Shown here in pieces: positions 1 to 7,043 of a stretch of DNA of 7,450 nucleotides; position 1 is the stretch's first letter, and each line of letters begins with the position of its first letter. The DNA is from Rhodoferax sp. (GTDB lineage: Bacteria > Pseudomonadota > Gammaproteobacteria > Burkholderiales > Burkholderiaceae_C): contig JAQSDS010000055.1 in the NCBI GenBank assembly GCA_029946045.1, forward strand, positions 1 through 7,450, read 5' to 3'. The notes beneath the pieces were generated by a model. The model made no database searches, was not told where the DNA came from, and was given only the letters and a program-made list of their open reading frames with translations. The position numbers and the translations under genes are program-made.

Positions 1-52
1 GCTGATGTTGGGCGTGTAATTGCTGCGCGGTGGTGAGTTGTTCGCTTGTCAT
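1..52 (-). CDS. Start of an unidentified gene, last visible gene of the minus-strand operon (partial)
   Basis: A minus-strand ATG at 52 opens a frame that stays open for 17 codons to the window edge. It reads M-T-S-E-Q-L-T-T-A-Q-Q-L-H-A-Q-H-Q. The permease gene upstream stops at 66, leaving only 13 bases between them. A GAAGG motif overlapping the permease stop codon lies about 10 bases before this ATG and could serve as ribosome binding site. The spacing and direction suggest it is the next cistron of the sulfite-oxidation operon. The fragment is too short and too low in complexity to name a family, so no function is proposed. Confidence 0.5.
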   Translation of the reverse strand, partial: MTSEQLTTAQQLHAQHQ

Positions 53-65
53 GATCGGTCGGCCT

Positions 66-1031
66 TCAAATCCACACGCCCAAGCCTTTGAGCAAAGCGC
101 GCAAACCGGCAAACAGCAACAGTGTAATCACCATCTTGCGGATCACCGAACCCTTGAGCACATGCAGCAAGCGCGCACCAATGCGGGCGCCCAGCATCAT
201 GCCCACCACAGACGGCACAGCAACCATGGGCAGGACCGCGCCGCGATTCAGATAAACCCAGGCAGCAGAAGAGTCCACCAGCGACAGCACCAGGCCCGAG
301 GTGCCGGCAGACACCTTGAGCGGCACGCCCATCAGCAAATTGAGGGCCGGTACATTGGCCCAGCCAGCGCCAATGCCGAACATGCCGGCCATGACGCCGA
401 TGAGTAAAAACACCAGCAAACCCAGCGGCGTGCGGTGCACCTGCCAGTCAATGGCACGGCCCGAAGCGCCGTCAATAAAAACACCGTGCATGCCCAAGGC
501 GCTCGACAAACGGTCAGGCTGCGCGACATGAGGAAACTCTGATTTTTTAGCCGCCAGCATCAGCACCACAATGCCCAGCACGATCACGCCCAGCGCCATC
601 TGGATGACGGACGCCGGCAGCGCCAGGCCCAGCAGCGCCCCCCCGATCGAGCTCATGCAGGCTAGCAGCGCCAGTGGCAAGGCCAGTCGCACGCTGGCCA
701 GGCCGCCGCGCAACAGCATGGGCCCGGCCGCCAGCGCGCTGGCCAGCGCCACCAGCAAACCCGCGCCGCGCACAAAATCAAGGTGAAAGGGGAAAAAACC
801 GCCAATGATGGGCACAAACAACGTGCCCCCGCCAATGCCTGCCGGCACGGCCACGATGCCGATCAGGAAACAGGTCACAAACAGCGCCAGTGGCCAGAAC
901 CACCAAGGCATGGTGCTGGCGGGAACCACGCTGTTGGCAGCATGCGCCGGAGCCGCCAGCAGCACCCACACCATGGCCAGCATGCCGGTGGTTCTGAGCG
1001 TCGCCAGTGAGCGTAAAAGGAGCTTTAGCAT
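66..1031 (-). CDS. TauE/SafE (TSUP) family permease, probable sulfite or sulfur-oxyanion exporter
   Basis: This is a 321-residue integral membrane protein rich in Leu, Ala, Gly and Val. It shows the duplicated glycine-rich motif of the TauE/SafE family: GIGGG at residues 65-69 followed by a proline at 74, and a second copy around 219-228 (FGIGAG...VP). The two hydrophobic halves are split by a polar loop at about 161-203. The N-terminus (residues 1-31) looks like a signal peptide or first membrane helix, with a hydrophobic run at 16-27 and an Ala-His-Ala site at 29-31. Family members export sulfite, sulfoacetate or related anions across the inner membrane; the substrate here is inferred from the neighbouring soeABC-like genes. 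The ATG at 1031 follows the anchor-gene stop by 12 bases in the same frame and has no clear Shine-Dalgarno, so translation is probably coupled. Family assignment is firm, substrate is not. Confidence 0.87.
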   Translation of the reverse strand: MLKLLLRSLATLRTTGMLAMVWVLLAAPAHAANSVVPASTMPWWFWPLALFVTCFLIGIVAVPAGIGGGTLFVPIIGGFFPFHLDFVRGAGLLVALASALAAGPMLLRGGLASVRLALPLALLACMSSIGGALLGLALPASVIQMALGVIVLGIVVLMLAAKKSEFPHVAQPDRLSSALGMHGVFIDGASGRAIDWQVHRTPLGLLVFLLIGVMAGMFGIGAGWANVPALNLLMGVPLKVSAGTSGLVLSLVDSSAAWVYLNRGAVLPMVAVPSVVGMMLGARIGARLLHVLKGSVIRKMVITLLLFAGLRALLKGLGVWI

Positions 1032-1043
1032 GAACAGGCGTGC

Positions 1044-1985
1044 TTAGGAGATCGTTTGGTAATACAGGTTTTGCGGGTGGTTGGCCTGGGCAAAAAAGAA
1101 CCAGCGCTCGGCCAGCAAACCCAGGTACTGCAGCGCAAAAGCCAGGAACAGCAAGGCGACAGACATCGCACTCGCGCCCAGCGCCAGACACAACAGCGGC
1201 ATTGGAAACACCAGCAGCAAAAACGCCCACTTGACCGAGCGCAGCAGCTGCGCGCTGCGGCCATGAAAGAATTCGCGGGTGTTGAACGAACCACCCATGA
1301 AACCCTGCGCCTTTTGCACGATGCGCGGATGCTTGATGCCAATGGCGCTTTGCAGGGTGGACTTGGGCTTGAGCCGGGCGTTGCGCATGAGCGAGGCGCT
1401 GCGCGTCACCCAGGCTAGCAGCGTGAGTGACGCTGCAGCAAAGGCATAGGGGCTGACCAGCGCCGACACACCCATGCCAGCGGCCAGCAGCGTCGCCAAG
1501 GTCAGGCCCGAGGCACAACCCAGCAGCAGGTAGTTGACCAGGGTCAGGGGGCTGGCCCATTCCTGCAAAAAGCGCACCGAGGCATAGATCATGGCCGTGG
1601 CCACAAACAGCGCCAGACACAGCAGCACCGTGACTGCACCGATCAGCCGGGTGTTGCCCAGGCCAAACCAATGCGCGCCACCATACAAAAACAGGCCCAG
1701 CATGAACAGCGGCAGGGCAATCACCTCGCGCGCCAACCAGGAGGTGCGCCACATGGTGGCCGAGCGCCAAGCACGCTCGGGGTGCCCCAGGTGCAAAAAC
1801 GAGGCCAGCAAGCCCAGGCCGGTCAGCACCAGGGCCACGGCACTGGCCGTCGCCAGAAACTGCTGGCTCTCGGGTGCAGACAGCGCTCCCAGGCCACTGA
1901 GCTCGGTGCCGTACAGGGCCAGAAACAGCCCTTGCGCCGCACCGGCGAGCGTGGTTAAAAAGATCACAGAAAAAGCGGGTTGCAT
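1044..1985 (-). CDS. soeC: SoeC-like DmsC-family membrane anchor subunit of sulfite dehydrogenase
   Basis: This 313-residue, strongly hydrophobic protein has about eight predicted membrane segments, as usual for DmsC anchors. The family motif is plain at residues 61-88: S-F-L-H-L-G-H-P-E-R-A-W-R, then S-W-L-A-R-E. In DmsABC-type enzymes this subunit fixes the catalytic and iron-sulfur subunits to the inner membrane and exchanges electrons with the quinone pool. It follows the iron-sulfur subunit by 18 bases, with only a weak GGA about 10 bases before the ATG at 1985. Polar loops rich in Arg and Lys around residues 195-245 separate the helices and suit a cytoplasm-facing docking surface. The NrfD/PsrC anchor family is the main alternative, but the motif fits DmsC better. 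SoeC rather than DmsC is chosen because the catalytic subunit lacks a Tat signal and a TauE-family gene follows. Confidence 0.85.
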   Translation of the reverse strand: MQPAFSVIFLTTLAGAAQGLFLALYGTELSGLGALSAPESQQFLATASAVALVLTGLGLLASFLHLGHPERAWRSATMWRTSWLAREVIALPLFMLGLFLYGGAHWFGLGNTRLIGAVTVLLCLALFVATAMIYASVRFLQEWASPLTLVNYLLLGCASGLTLATLLAAGMGVSALVSPYAFAAASLTLLAWVTRSASLMRNARLKPKSTLQSAIGIKHPRIVQKAQGFMGGSFNTREFFHGRSAQLLRSVKWAFLLLVFPMPLLCLALGASAMSVALLFLAFALQYLGLLAERWFFFAQANHPQNLYYQTIS

Positions 1986-2003
1986 CGTCGTTGTGTCCGA
2001 GGT

Positions 2004-2732
2004 TCAGGTTGCAAAGTCTTCGCGCCCGGCACCGCGGCCGGCGTAGTCGGGCTGTTTGCCGTCGAGCTTGAGCGGGTTGTCGACGCGCTCCAGGTCCTCG
2101 GGGTGAATGCGGATTTCGGTCTTGCGCCGCGGCAGGTAATGGTTGGCCGGGCGCGTGCCCCACTCGGGCATGAGCTGGTAGCCGCCGCGCTCGGCGATGG
2201 CCTGGGAAACCACCGACTCGGGGTCGTGCACGTCGCCAAAAAGCCGGGCGTTGGACGGACAGGCCAGCACGCAGGCGGGCTTGCGCTCGGGCTCGGGCAG
2301 CTTGGTGTCGGTGACGCGGTCCACGCACAGCGTGCACTTGGTCATGACCTTGCGCTCTTCGTCGAACTCGCGCGCACCGTAAGGGCAGGCCCAGCTGCAG
2401 TATTTGCAGCCGATGCATTTGTCGTAGTCGACCAGCACAATGCCGTCTTCGGCGCGTTTGTAGCTGGCACCCGTGGGGCACACCGGCACACAGGGCGGGT
2501 CTTCGCAGTGCAGGCAACTCTTGGGAAAGTGCACTGTTTGTGTGTTCGGGTACTCGCCCACTTCAAAGGTCTGCACCCGGTTAAAAAAGGTGCCGTTAGG
2601 GTCGGCCGCGTAGGGGTTGAGGTCAGCCAGGGCACCTGCGGTGCCGGAAGTGTTCCACTGCTTACAGCTGGTCACGCAGGCGTGGCAGCCCACGCACACA
2701 TTGAGGTCGATGACCAAGGCCAGTTGGGTCAT
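2004..2732 (-). CDS. soeB: SoeB-like iron-sulfur subunit with four [4Fe-4S] clusters
   Basis: This is a 242-residue DmsB/NrfC-type electron-transfer protein. Sixteen cysteines, the only ones in the protein, form four ferredoxin motifs: C13/C16/C19/C23, C73/C76/C81/C85, C106/C109/C112/C116 and C133/C136/C154/C158. All four motifs are complete, so four [4Fe-4S] clusters are expected, wiring the molybdenum site to the membrane anchor. No signal peptide is visible, so the protein should be cytoplasmic. The ATG at 2732 overlaps the catalytic-subunit stop as ATGA and has the best ribosome binding site of the operon, AGGGGAG seven bases upstream (2740-2746). The C-terminal tail after about residue 170 has no cysteine and resembles the extension that packs against the catalytic and anchor subunits in related enzymes. 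Related DMSO or polysulfide reductase subunits look alike, so the sulfite role rests on context. Confidence 0.9.
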   Translation of the reverse strand: MTQLALVIDLNVCVGCHACVTSCKQWNTSGTAGALADLNPYAADPNGTFFNRVQTFEVGEYPNTQTVHFPKSCLHCEDPPCVPVCPTGASYKRAEDGIVLVDYDKCIGCKYCSWACPYGAREFDEERKVMTKCTLCVDRVTDTKLPEPERKPACVLACPSNARLFGDVHDPESVVSQAIAERGGYQLMPEWGTRPANHYLPRRKTEIRIHPEDLERVDNPLKLDGKQPDYAGRGAGREDFAT

Positions 2733-5650
2733 TTGTTGTCTCCCCTGCCGGCGAAATAGGCCTGGATGCGCGGCAGCACCTGGCGCATGCCGGGTGCCAC
2801 AGGCACGGCCTTGAACTGCGGAAAGGTTTGTTCAGGCTCGCCCTCGGCGGCCTTGTAAATGCGCACCCGCACGTCGTACCAGGCGGCCTGGCCGGTGATG
2901 GGGTCGGAGTTGGACACCGTGGCCTTGGAGCCCGCCAGCGGCAGCTCCTCGGAAATCAGGTGGTTGAGCAAAAAGCCGCGCTGCGATTCGTTGGCGTCAG
3001 GCGTCAGGTTCCAGGCGCCGGCGGATTTGCCAATGGCGTTCCAGGTCCAGACCGTGCCGGGCTCCACCGCCTCGGAGTAGCGGCACATGCAGCGCACTTT
3101 GCCCCACTGCGACTCGACCCACATCCAGCCACCGTCGGCAATGCCCTGGGCCTGGGCGGTCTTGGTGTTCACAAACAGGTAGTTGTGGGTATGGATCTGG
3201 CGCAACCAGGCATTTTGCGAGTCCCAGGAGTGGTACATCGCCATCGGGCGCTGGGTGATGGCGTTGAGCGGGTACTTACCCATGTCGGTGGCCTGCTCTT
3301 CGAGCGGCGCGTAATGAAACGGCAGCGGATCAAAATAGGTTTCGACCCGTTTGCGCAGATGCTCTGGCGGCTGCTTGCCCGCGCGTTTGCCCTGCGCGGC
3401 GCGGCGAAAGCCTTGCAAAAATTCAGAATAAATGTGGATGACGATGGGGTCCTTGTCGCGCCGGATGCCCACCTTTTGCGCCCACTCCATGTAGCCCAGG
3501 TTCCAGTTGCGCATGTACTGGTGCTCGGGCGGCATGGGGTAGTGGAAAACGCAGTTGTTCTTTTCGTACATCTCCCATTGCTTGGGGTTGGGCTCACCGC
3601 GCATGGATTTTTCGCCGCCCTTGCCGCGCCAGCCCGCCAAAAAGCCGATACCTGAGCCCGGAGCGGTTTCGTAGTTGACGATGAAGTCGGTGTAGCCCTT
3701 GTACTTGCGTGTGCCGTCTGCGTTGGTGAAGGCCGGCAGCTTGAGCCGGCTGGCGAGTTCGACGATGACCTCCTGGAACGGTTTGCACTGGCCTTTGGGT
3801 GCCACCACCGGAATGCGCACCGCATCCACGGGGCCATCAAATTCGGAGATCGGGCGGTCCAGCATCGACATGGTGTCGTGGCGTTCCAGGTAAGTGGTGT
3901 CGGGCAGGACCAGGTCGGCAAAGGCCGTCATCTCAGACTGGAAAGCGTCGCACACCACCAAAAACGGTATCTTGTAGTCACCGGCCTGGTCACCATCGAC
4001 ATGCTTGTCGTTGAGCATCTGGCGCACGTCGGAGGTGTTCATGGTGGAGTTCCACGCCATGTTGGCCATGAAAATCATCAGGGTGTCGATACGGTAGGGG
4101 TCACCGCGCCAGGCGTTGGTGATCACGTTTTGCATCAGGCCGTGGGCTGACAGCGGGTGCTCCCACGAAAAACCCTTGTCAATGCGCACCGGGCCACCGG
4201 CTTCATCGACAAACAAATCGTCCGGGCTTTCGGGCCAGCCCAGCGGCGCGCCGTCCAGCGGCGTGTTGGCTTTGACCGCCTGCGGCCCCTTGGGTGGGCG
4301 GGCGTTGGGTGGCACGGCGCGCGGGTACGGCGCTTTGTGCCTGAAGCCGCCGGGTCGGTCAATGGTGCCCAGCAAGGACATCAAAATGGACAGCGAGCGG
4401 ATGGTCTGAAAACCATTGGAGTGCGCCGCCAGGCCGCGCATGGCATGAAACGCCACCGGGTTGCCAGTGACAGATTGGTGGCGCTTGCCCCAGCAGTCGG
4501 TCCAGGCAATGGGCAGCTCGATTTTTTGGTCGCGCGCGGTGATGCCCATCTCGTGCGCCAGCCGCGTGATGGTGGCAGCCGGAATGCCGGTGATGCCCTC
4601 GGCCCATTGTGGCGTGTAGGGTTTGACGCGTTCTTCAAGCAACTGAAAGGCCGGCACCGCGGGCGTGCCGTCGGGCATCTTGAAGTGGCCCAGCAGCGCC
4701 GGGTCGGCGCCCTCAGCATGGTCAGACACGCTTTGTTCGCTGTGCCGGTCCCACCAGCTGAAGTTGGCCGGGCGCAGCGGGTTGACGATGTCGCCCTCAG
4801 GCGTGCGCACAAACATGCCAAAGTCGTCGCTGGCGGTGTCTTGGTTGACCAACTGGCCGGCGTTGGTGTAGCGCGCCAGAAACTCACGGTCGTAGAGGCC
4901 TTGTTTGATGAGTTCGTGGATGAGTGCCAAAAACAAGGCGCCGTCGGTGCCGGGCTTGATCGGGATCCATTCGTCAGCAATGGCCGAGTAGCCGGTGCGC
5001 ACCGGGTTGATCGAGACAAAGCGCCCACCACCGCGCTTGAACTTGGACAGCTCCTTCTTCATGGGGTTGGAGTGGTGGTCTTCGGCGGTGCCGATCATCA
5101 CGAACAGCTTGGCACGCTCCAGGTCGGGGCCACCGAATTCCCAGAACGAGCCGCCGATGGTGTAGATCATGCCTGCGGCCATGTTGACCGAGCAAAAGCC
5201 GCCGTGGGCAGCGTAGTTGGGGGTACCAAACTGGCGCGCAAACAGGCCGGTGAGCGCCTGCATTTGGTCGCGCCCGGTGAACAGGGCAAATTGTTTGGGG
5301 TCGGTGGCGCGCAATTTTTGCAGGCGCCCCTCCAGCATGGCAAAAGCTGTGTCCCATTCGATCTCTTCAAACTGGCCATCGCCGCGCTCGCTGCCGGGCT
5401 TGCGCAGCAGGGGCTTGGTGAGGCGCGCCGGCGAATACTGTTTCATAATGCCCGAGGAGCCCTTGGCGCAGATCACGCCCTGGTTCAGCGGGTGCTCGGG
5501 GTTGCCCTCGATGTAGCGCACTTCGCCGTTGCGCAGGTGCACCCGGATGCCACAACGGCAGGCGCACATGTAGCAAGTGGTGTTGCGCGTCTCGGTGGTG
5601 GCGCCGGGCAGCGCCGGGTTCAGCGGGTTGTGGATCGGGATGACAGACAT
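2729..5650 (-). CDS. soeA: SoeA-like molybdopterin oxidoreductase, catalytic subunit of cytoplasmic sulfite dehydrogenase
   Basis: This 973-residue protein belongs to the DMSO reductase superfamily (bis-MGD molybdenum enzymes). The N-terminal [4Fe-4S] motif is C26-x2-C29-x3-C33-x27-C61, with an extra cysteine at 31. C153, in the H-G-G-F-C-S-V-N stretch (149-156), sits where related enzymes carry the cysteine ligand of molybdenum. The molybdopterin-binding core follows, including A-D-L-V-L-P near residue 577, and the C-terminal cofactor-binding domain covers about 780-930. There is no twin-arginine or Sec signal, so the enzyme should act in the cytoplasm, as reported for SoeABC and unlike exported DmsA, PsrA or PhsA. 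The expected reaction is sulfite oxidation to sulfate with electrons passed to SoeB and SoeC. The ATG at 5650 has no recognisable Shine-Dalgarno, but no better in-frame start is evident. It could be a related cytoplasmic sulfur-compound oxidoreductase; the neighbouring permease favours sulfite. Confidence 0.87.
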   Translation of the reverse strand: MSVIPIHNPLNPALPGATTETRNTTCYMCACRCGIRVHLRNGEVRYIEGNPEHPLNQGVICAKGSSGIMKQYSPARLTKPLLRKPGSERGDGQFEEIEWDTAFAMLEGRLQKLRATDPKQFALFTGRDQMQALTGLFARQFGTPNYAAHGGFCSVNMAAGMIYTIGGSFWEFGGPDLERAKLFVMIGTAEDHHSNPMKKELSKFKRGGGRFVSINPVRTGYSAIADEWIPIKPGTDGALFLALIHELIKQGLYDREFLARYTNAGQLVNQDTASDDFGMFVRTPEGDIVNPLRPANFSWWDRHSEQSVSDHAEGADPALLGHFKMPDGTPAVPAFQLLEERVKPYTPQWAEGITGIPAATITRLAHEMGITARDQKIELPIAWTDCWGKRHQSVTGNPVAFHAMRGLAAHSNGFQTIRSLSILMSLLGTIDRPGGFRHKAPYPRAVPPNARPPKGPQAVKANTPLDGAPLGWPESPDDLFVDEAGGPVRIDKGFSWEHPLSAHGLMQNVITNAWRGDPYRIDTLMIFMANMAWNSTMNTSDVRQMLNDKHVDGDQAGDYKIPFLVVCDAFQSEMTAFADLVLPDTTYLERHDTMSMLDRPISEFDGPVDAVRIPVVAPKGQCKPFQEVIVELASRLKLPAFTNADGTRKYKGYTDFIVNYETAPGSGIGFLAGWRGKGGEKSMRGEPNPKQWEMYEKNNCVFHYPMPPEHQYMRNWNLGYMEWAQKVGIRRDKDPIVIHIYSEFLQGFRRAAQGKRAGKQPPEHLRKRVETYFDPLPFHYAPLEEQATDMGKYPLNAITQRPMAMYHSWDSQNAWLRQIHTHNYLFVNTKTAQAQGIADGGWMWVESQWGKVRCMCRYSEAVEPGTVWTWNAIGKSAGAWNLTPDANESQRGFLLNHLISEELPLAGSKATVSNSDPITGQAAWYDVRVRIYKAAEGEPEQTFPQFKAVPVAPGMRQVLPRIQAYFAGRGDNK

Positions 5651-5665
5651 GCGTTTGGCGTTTTG

Positions 5666-5708
5666 TAATAAGTGTCCCTATTAAAAACAAGGTCACACGG
5701 CGCGTCTA
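5666..5708 (-). promoter_or_regulatory. Candidate sigma-70 promoter for the soe operon
   Basis: Read on the minus strand, TAGACG (5708-5703, four of six bases matching TTGACA) is separated by 17 bases from TTTAAT (5685-5680, five of six matching TATAAT). Transcription would start near 5673, leaving a leader of about 23 bases before the soeA ATG at 5650. That leader (A/T-rich, with TTATTA at 5671-5666) contains no Shine-Dalgarno. The match is by eye only and other -10-like A/T tracts are nearby. Confidence 0.4.
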
Positions 5709-5731
5709 TCACCGACAAGGGTGGGGGCAAG

Positions 5732-5746
5732 TAGCCCAAATGGGTA
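5732..5746. promoter_or_regulatory. Short inverted repeat containing a NarL-like heptamer
   Basis: The sequence TAGCCCAAATGGGTA has CCCA (5735-5738) and TGGG (5741-5744) as exact inverted arms around AA, flanked by TA at each outer end with one unmatched G. The right part, read on the minus strand (5746-5740), is TACCCAT, which fits the NarL half-site consensus TACYNMT. It lies about 70 bases upstream of the proposed soe transcription start, a normal place for an activator. The left arm does not fit the heptamer, so this is not a canonical 7-2-7 NarL pair. A GTAGC direct repeat (5731-5735 and 5744-5748) also overlaps it. Confidence 0.35.
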
Positions 5747-5766
5747 GCATAGAAATAATTCTTGTG

Positions 5767-5778
5767 AAACCATGGTTT
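5767..5778. promoter_or_regulatory. Perfect 12-base palindrome, possible operator
   Basis: AAACCATGGTTT is identical to its own reverse complement. It lies in the divergent promoter region, 57 bases before the kinase ATG and about 95 bases upstream of the proposed soe transcription start, well placed to bind a dimeric regulator acting on either side. I do not recognise it as the site of a known regulator. It does not fit FNR, and it is short enough to have arisen by chance. Confidence 0.35.
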
Positions 5779-5804
5779 TCCGCAATACATAAGTTACCAA
5801 TAAT
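5776..5804 (+). promoter_or_regulatory. Weak candidate promoter for the two-component genes, with overlapping NarL-like heptamer
   Basis: AATAAT at 5799-5804 matches the -10 consensus at five of six positions and is preceded, 17 bases upstream, by a poor -35 (TTTTCC, 5776-5781). A start near 5811 would give a leader of about 24 bases. TACCAAT at 5795-5801 fits the NarL heptamer TACYNMT and overlaps the -10. If it is real, it would suggest autorepression by the regulator. Both matches are weak and found by eye in an A/T-rich stretch. Confidence 0.25.
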
Positions 5805-5834
5805 GTTCTACGATCATTGGAAATATTCTTTACC

Positions 5835-7043
5835 ATGACCTTAGCAACTTCCACCCTCGTCCAACCCGCCTCTGCAGATCCGGCTCAGCTGTTGGCTGTA
5901 TTGAGCACCGACGCAGGCAAACCCGAAGACATGGAAACCCTGCTGTCGCGTTTTTTGAGCTCCATCATTGCTTTGGCTGGCGCGCAAGCAGGGGCGGTCC
6001 GGGTAACTACAGATGACGGCAAGTCGATGCGCTTGGTGGCCCAGCAGGGTTTGCCCGACATCGTGGTCGAAACCGAGCGGCTGGTGGACCGCCAGTGCGG
6101 CATGTGCGGCACCGCCGCCAGCACCGACGTGCTGGTGTGGGTGGATGACCTGGCAAGCTGCGCCAAGCACGGTAGCAACGTCTATTTTGGGTCCCAGTGC
6201 AAGAGCATGCTGGCTATTTCGCTGCCCCACAACCAGCAGATTCTTGGCGTCTACAACCTGTTCTTCGACACCAACTCGCGAATTCCACCCTCAGTCCAGA
6301 CCCTGCTGCGCCTGGTCGGGCAGTTGCTTGGGCTCAGCTTGCACAATGCGCGTATTGAGCGCGAACGCCTGCGGCTCACGGTCATGAGAGAACGCCAGGA
6401 AATGGTCAATGAGGTGCACGACGCACTGGCGCAAACCCTGGCCTACGCCCGCATGCGGCTGCCGCTGCTGAGCGATGCCATTCAGGCGCACGATGAAGCC
6501 CAGGCACTGAAGTATTTCTCTGACCTAAAAACAGCGGTGACCGAAGTCCATGACAACCTGCGCGAAGTCATGACTTACTTCAGGACCCGCATGGACCCGC
6601 TCGGGCTCATGCACGCGCTCACCACCATTGCCGACAGTTATTTCAGCCGCAACGCCATTGCGCTTGAAATTCGCAACACCGTGCCTCAACTGAACCTGAG
6701 CGACGAACAGGAAGTCCAGGTGTTCTACATCATCCAGGAGGCGCTGGCCAACATTGCCAAGCACTCCATGGCCCGCCATGCGGTGGTGCGCATCAGCCAG
6801 ACACCACTACACCTTGAATTTGTGATCGAGGACGACGGCCTTGGCATGGACGAACCCAATGTGTCCACCATCATCACGTCCGCGCGGCCACTGGTGCCGT
6901 CCACCCATTTTGGCCTGGACATCATGCAAAGCCGGGCCCAGCGCCTGGGTGGTCAGCTGGAGGTTGGCAGCAAAGACGGCGTGGGGACACGGGTGCGCTT
7001 GCGCATTCCGCTTGAGGCGCCTAAGGGAGACAAGACAACATGA
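5835..7043 (+). CDS. Soluble NarX/NreB-type sensor histidine kinase with four-cysteine GAF-like domain
   Basis: This 402-residue cytoplasmic kinase has no membrane segment. A GAF-like sensor spans about residues 30-172 and carries four cysteines: C88 and C91 in a C-G-M-C-G motif, then C109 and C122. These are the only cysteines in the protein. The HisKA_3 dimerisation domain has H195 in E-V-H-D-A-L-A-Q as the expected phosphorylated histidine. The ATPase domain shows an N-box at about 302-310 (E-A-L-A-N-I-A-K-H, N306), a G1 box at 332-337 and a G2 region around 358-384. The cysteines could bind an iron-sulfur cluster, a metal or a thiol-reactive ligand, but nothing here proves which. The ATG at 5835 is preferred to an in-frame TTG at 5817, which lacks a ribosome binding site. 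The stop overlaps the regulator start as ATGA, so the two act as a pair. The divergent soe operon is the likely but unproven target. Confidence 0.9.
   Translation: MTLATSTLVQPASADPAQLLAVLSTDAGKPEDMETLLSRFLSSIIALAGAQAGAVRVTTDDGKSMRLVAQQGLPDIVVETERLVDRQCGMCGTAASTDVLVWVDDLASCAKHGSNVYFGSQCKSMLAISLPHNQQILGVYNLFFDTNSRIPPSVQTLLRLVGQLLGLSLHNARIERERLRLTVMRERQEMVNEVHDALAQTLAYARMRLPLLSDAIQAHDEAQALKYFSDLKTAVTEVHDNLREVMTYFRTRMDPLGLMHALTTIADSYFSRNAIALEIRNTVPQLNLSDEQEVQVFYIIQEALANIAKHSMARHAVVRISQTPLHLEFVIEDDGLGMDEPNVSTIITSARPLVPSTHFGLDIMQSRAQRLGGQLEVGSKDGVGTRVRLRIPLEAPKGDKTT

Noticed and set aside
590..900. Repeated CAGCGCCA/CAGCGCCAG words
   Set aside because: They encode alternating Leu, Ala and Gly codons of the membrane helices. 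Spacing is irregular and there is no CRISPR or REP-like structure.
778..2517. A 579-codon open frame on the minus strand spanning parts of the soeB, soeC and permease genes
   Set aside because: It runs out of frame through three well-recognised genes, is rich in Arg, Ala, Pro and Cys without domain structure, and reflects high GC bias that removes stops from the shifted frame.
4157..5668. A 503-codon plus-strand open frame antisense to soeA
   Set aside because: It is complementary to a clearly conserved molybdoenzyme gene, has no recognisable domain or ribosome binding site, and is typical of antisense frames opposite GC-rich genes. The same applies to plus-strand frames at 2828-3655 and 1980-2759.
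5725..5737. GGGC-AAGTA-GCCC hairpin as a terminator
   Set aside because: The stem is only four pairs with no following T run, and it lies between divergent genes where no transcript should end.
5817..5834. A TTG start at 5817 extending the kinase by six residues
   Set aside because: No ribosome binding site precedes it and TTG is a rare start. The ATG at 5835 is at least partly served by GGAA at 5819-5822, though the spacing is long.
5651..5834. FNR/ANR-type site in the divergent promoter region
   Set aside because: No sequence close to TTGAT-N4-ATCAA was found on either strand.
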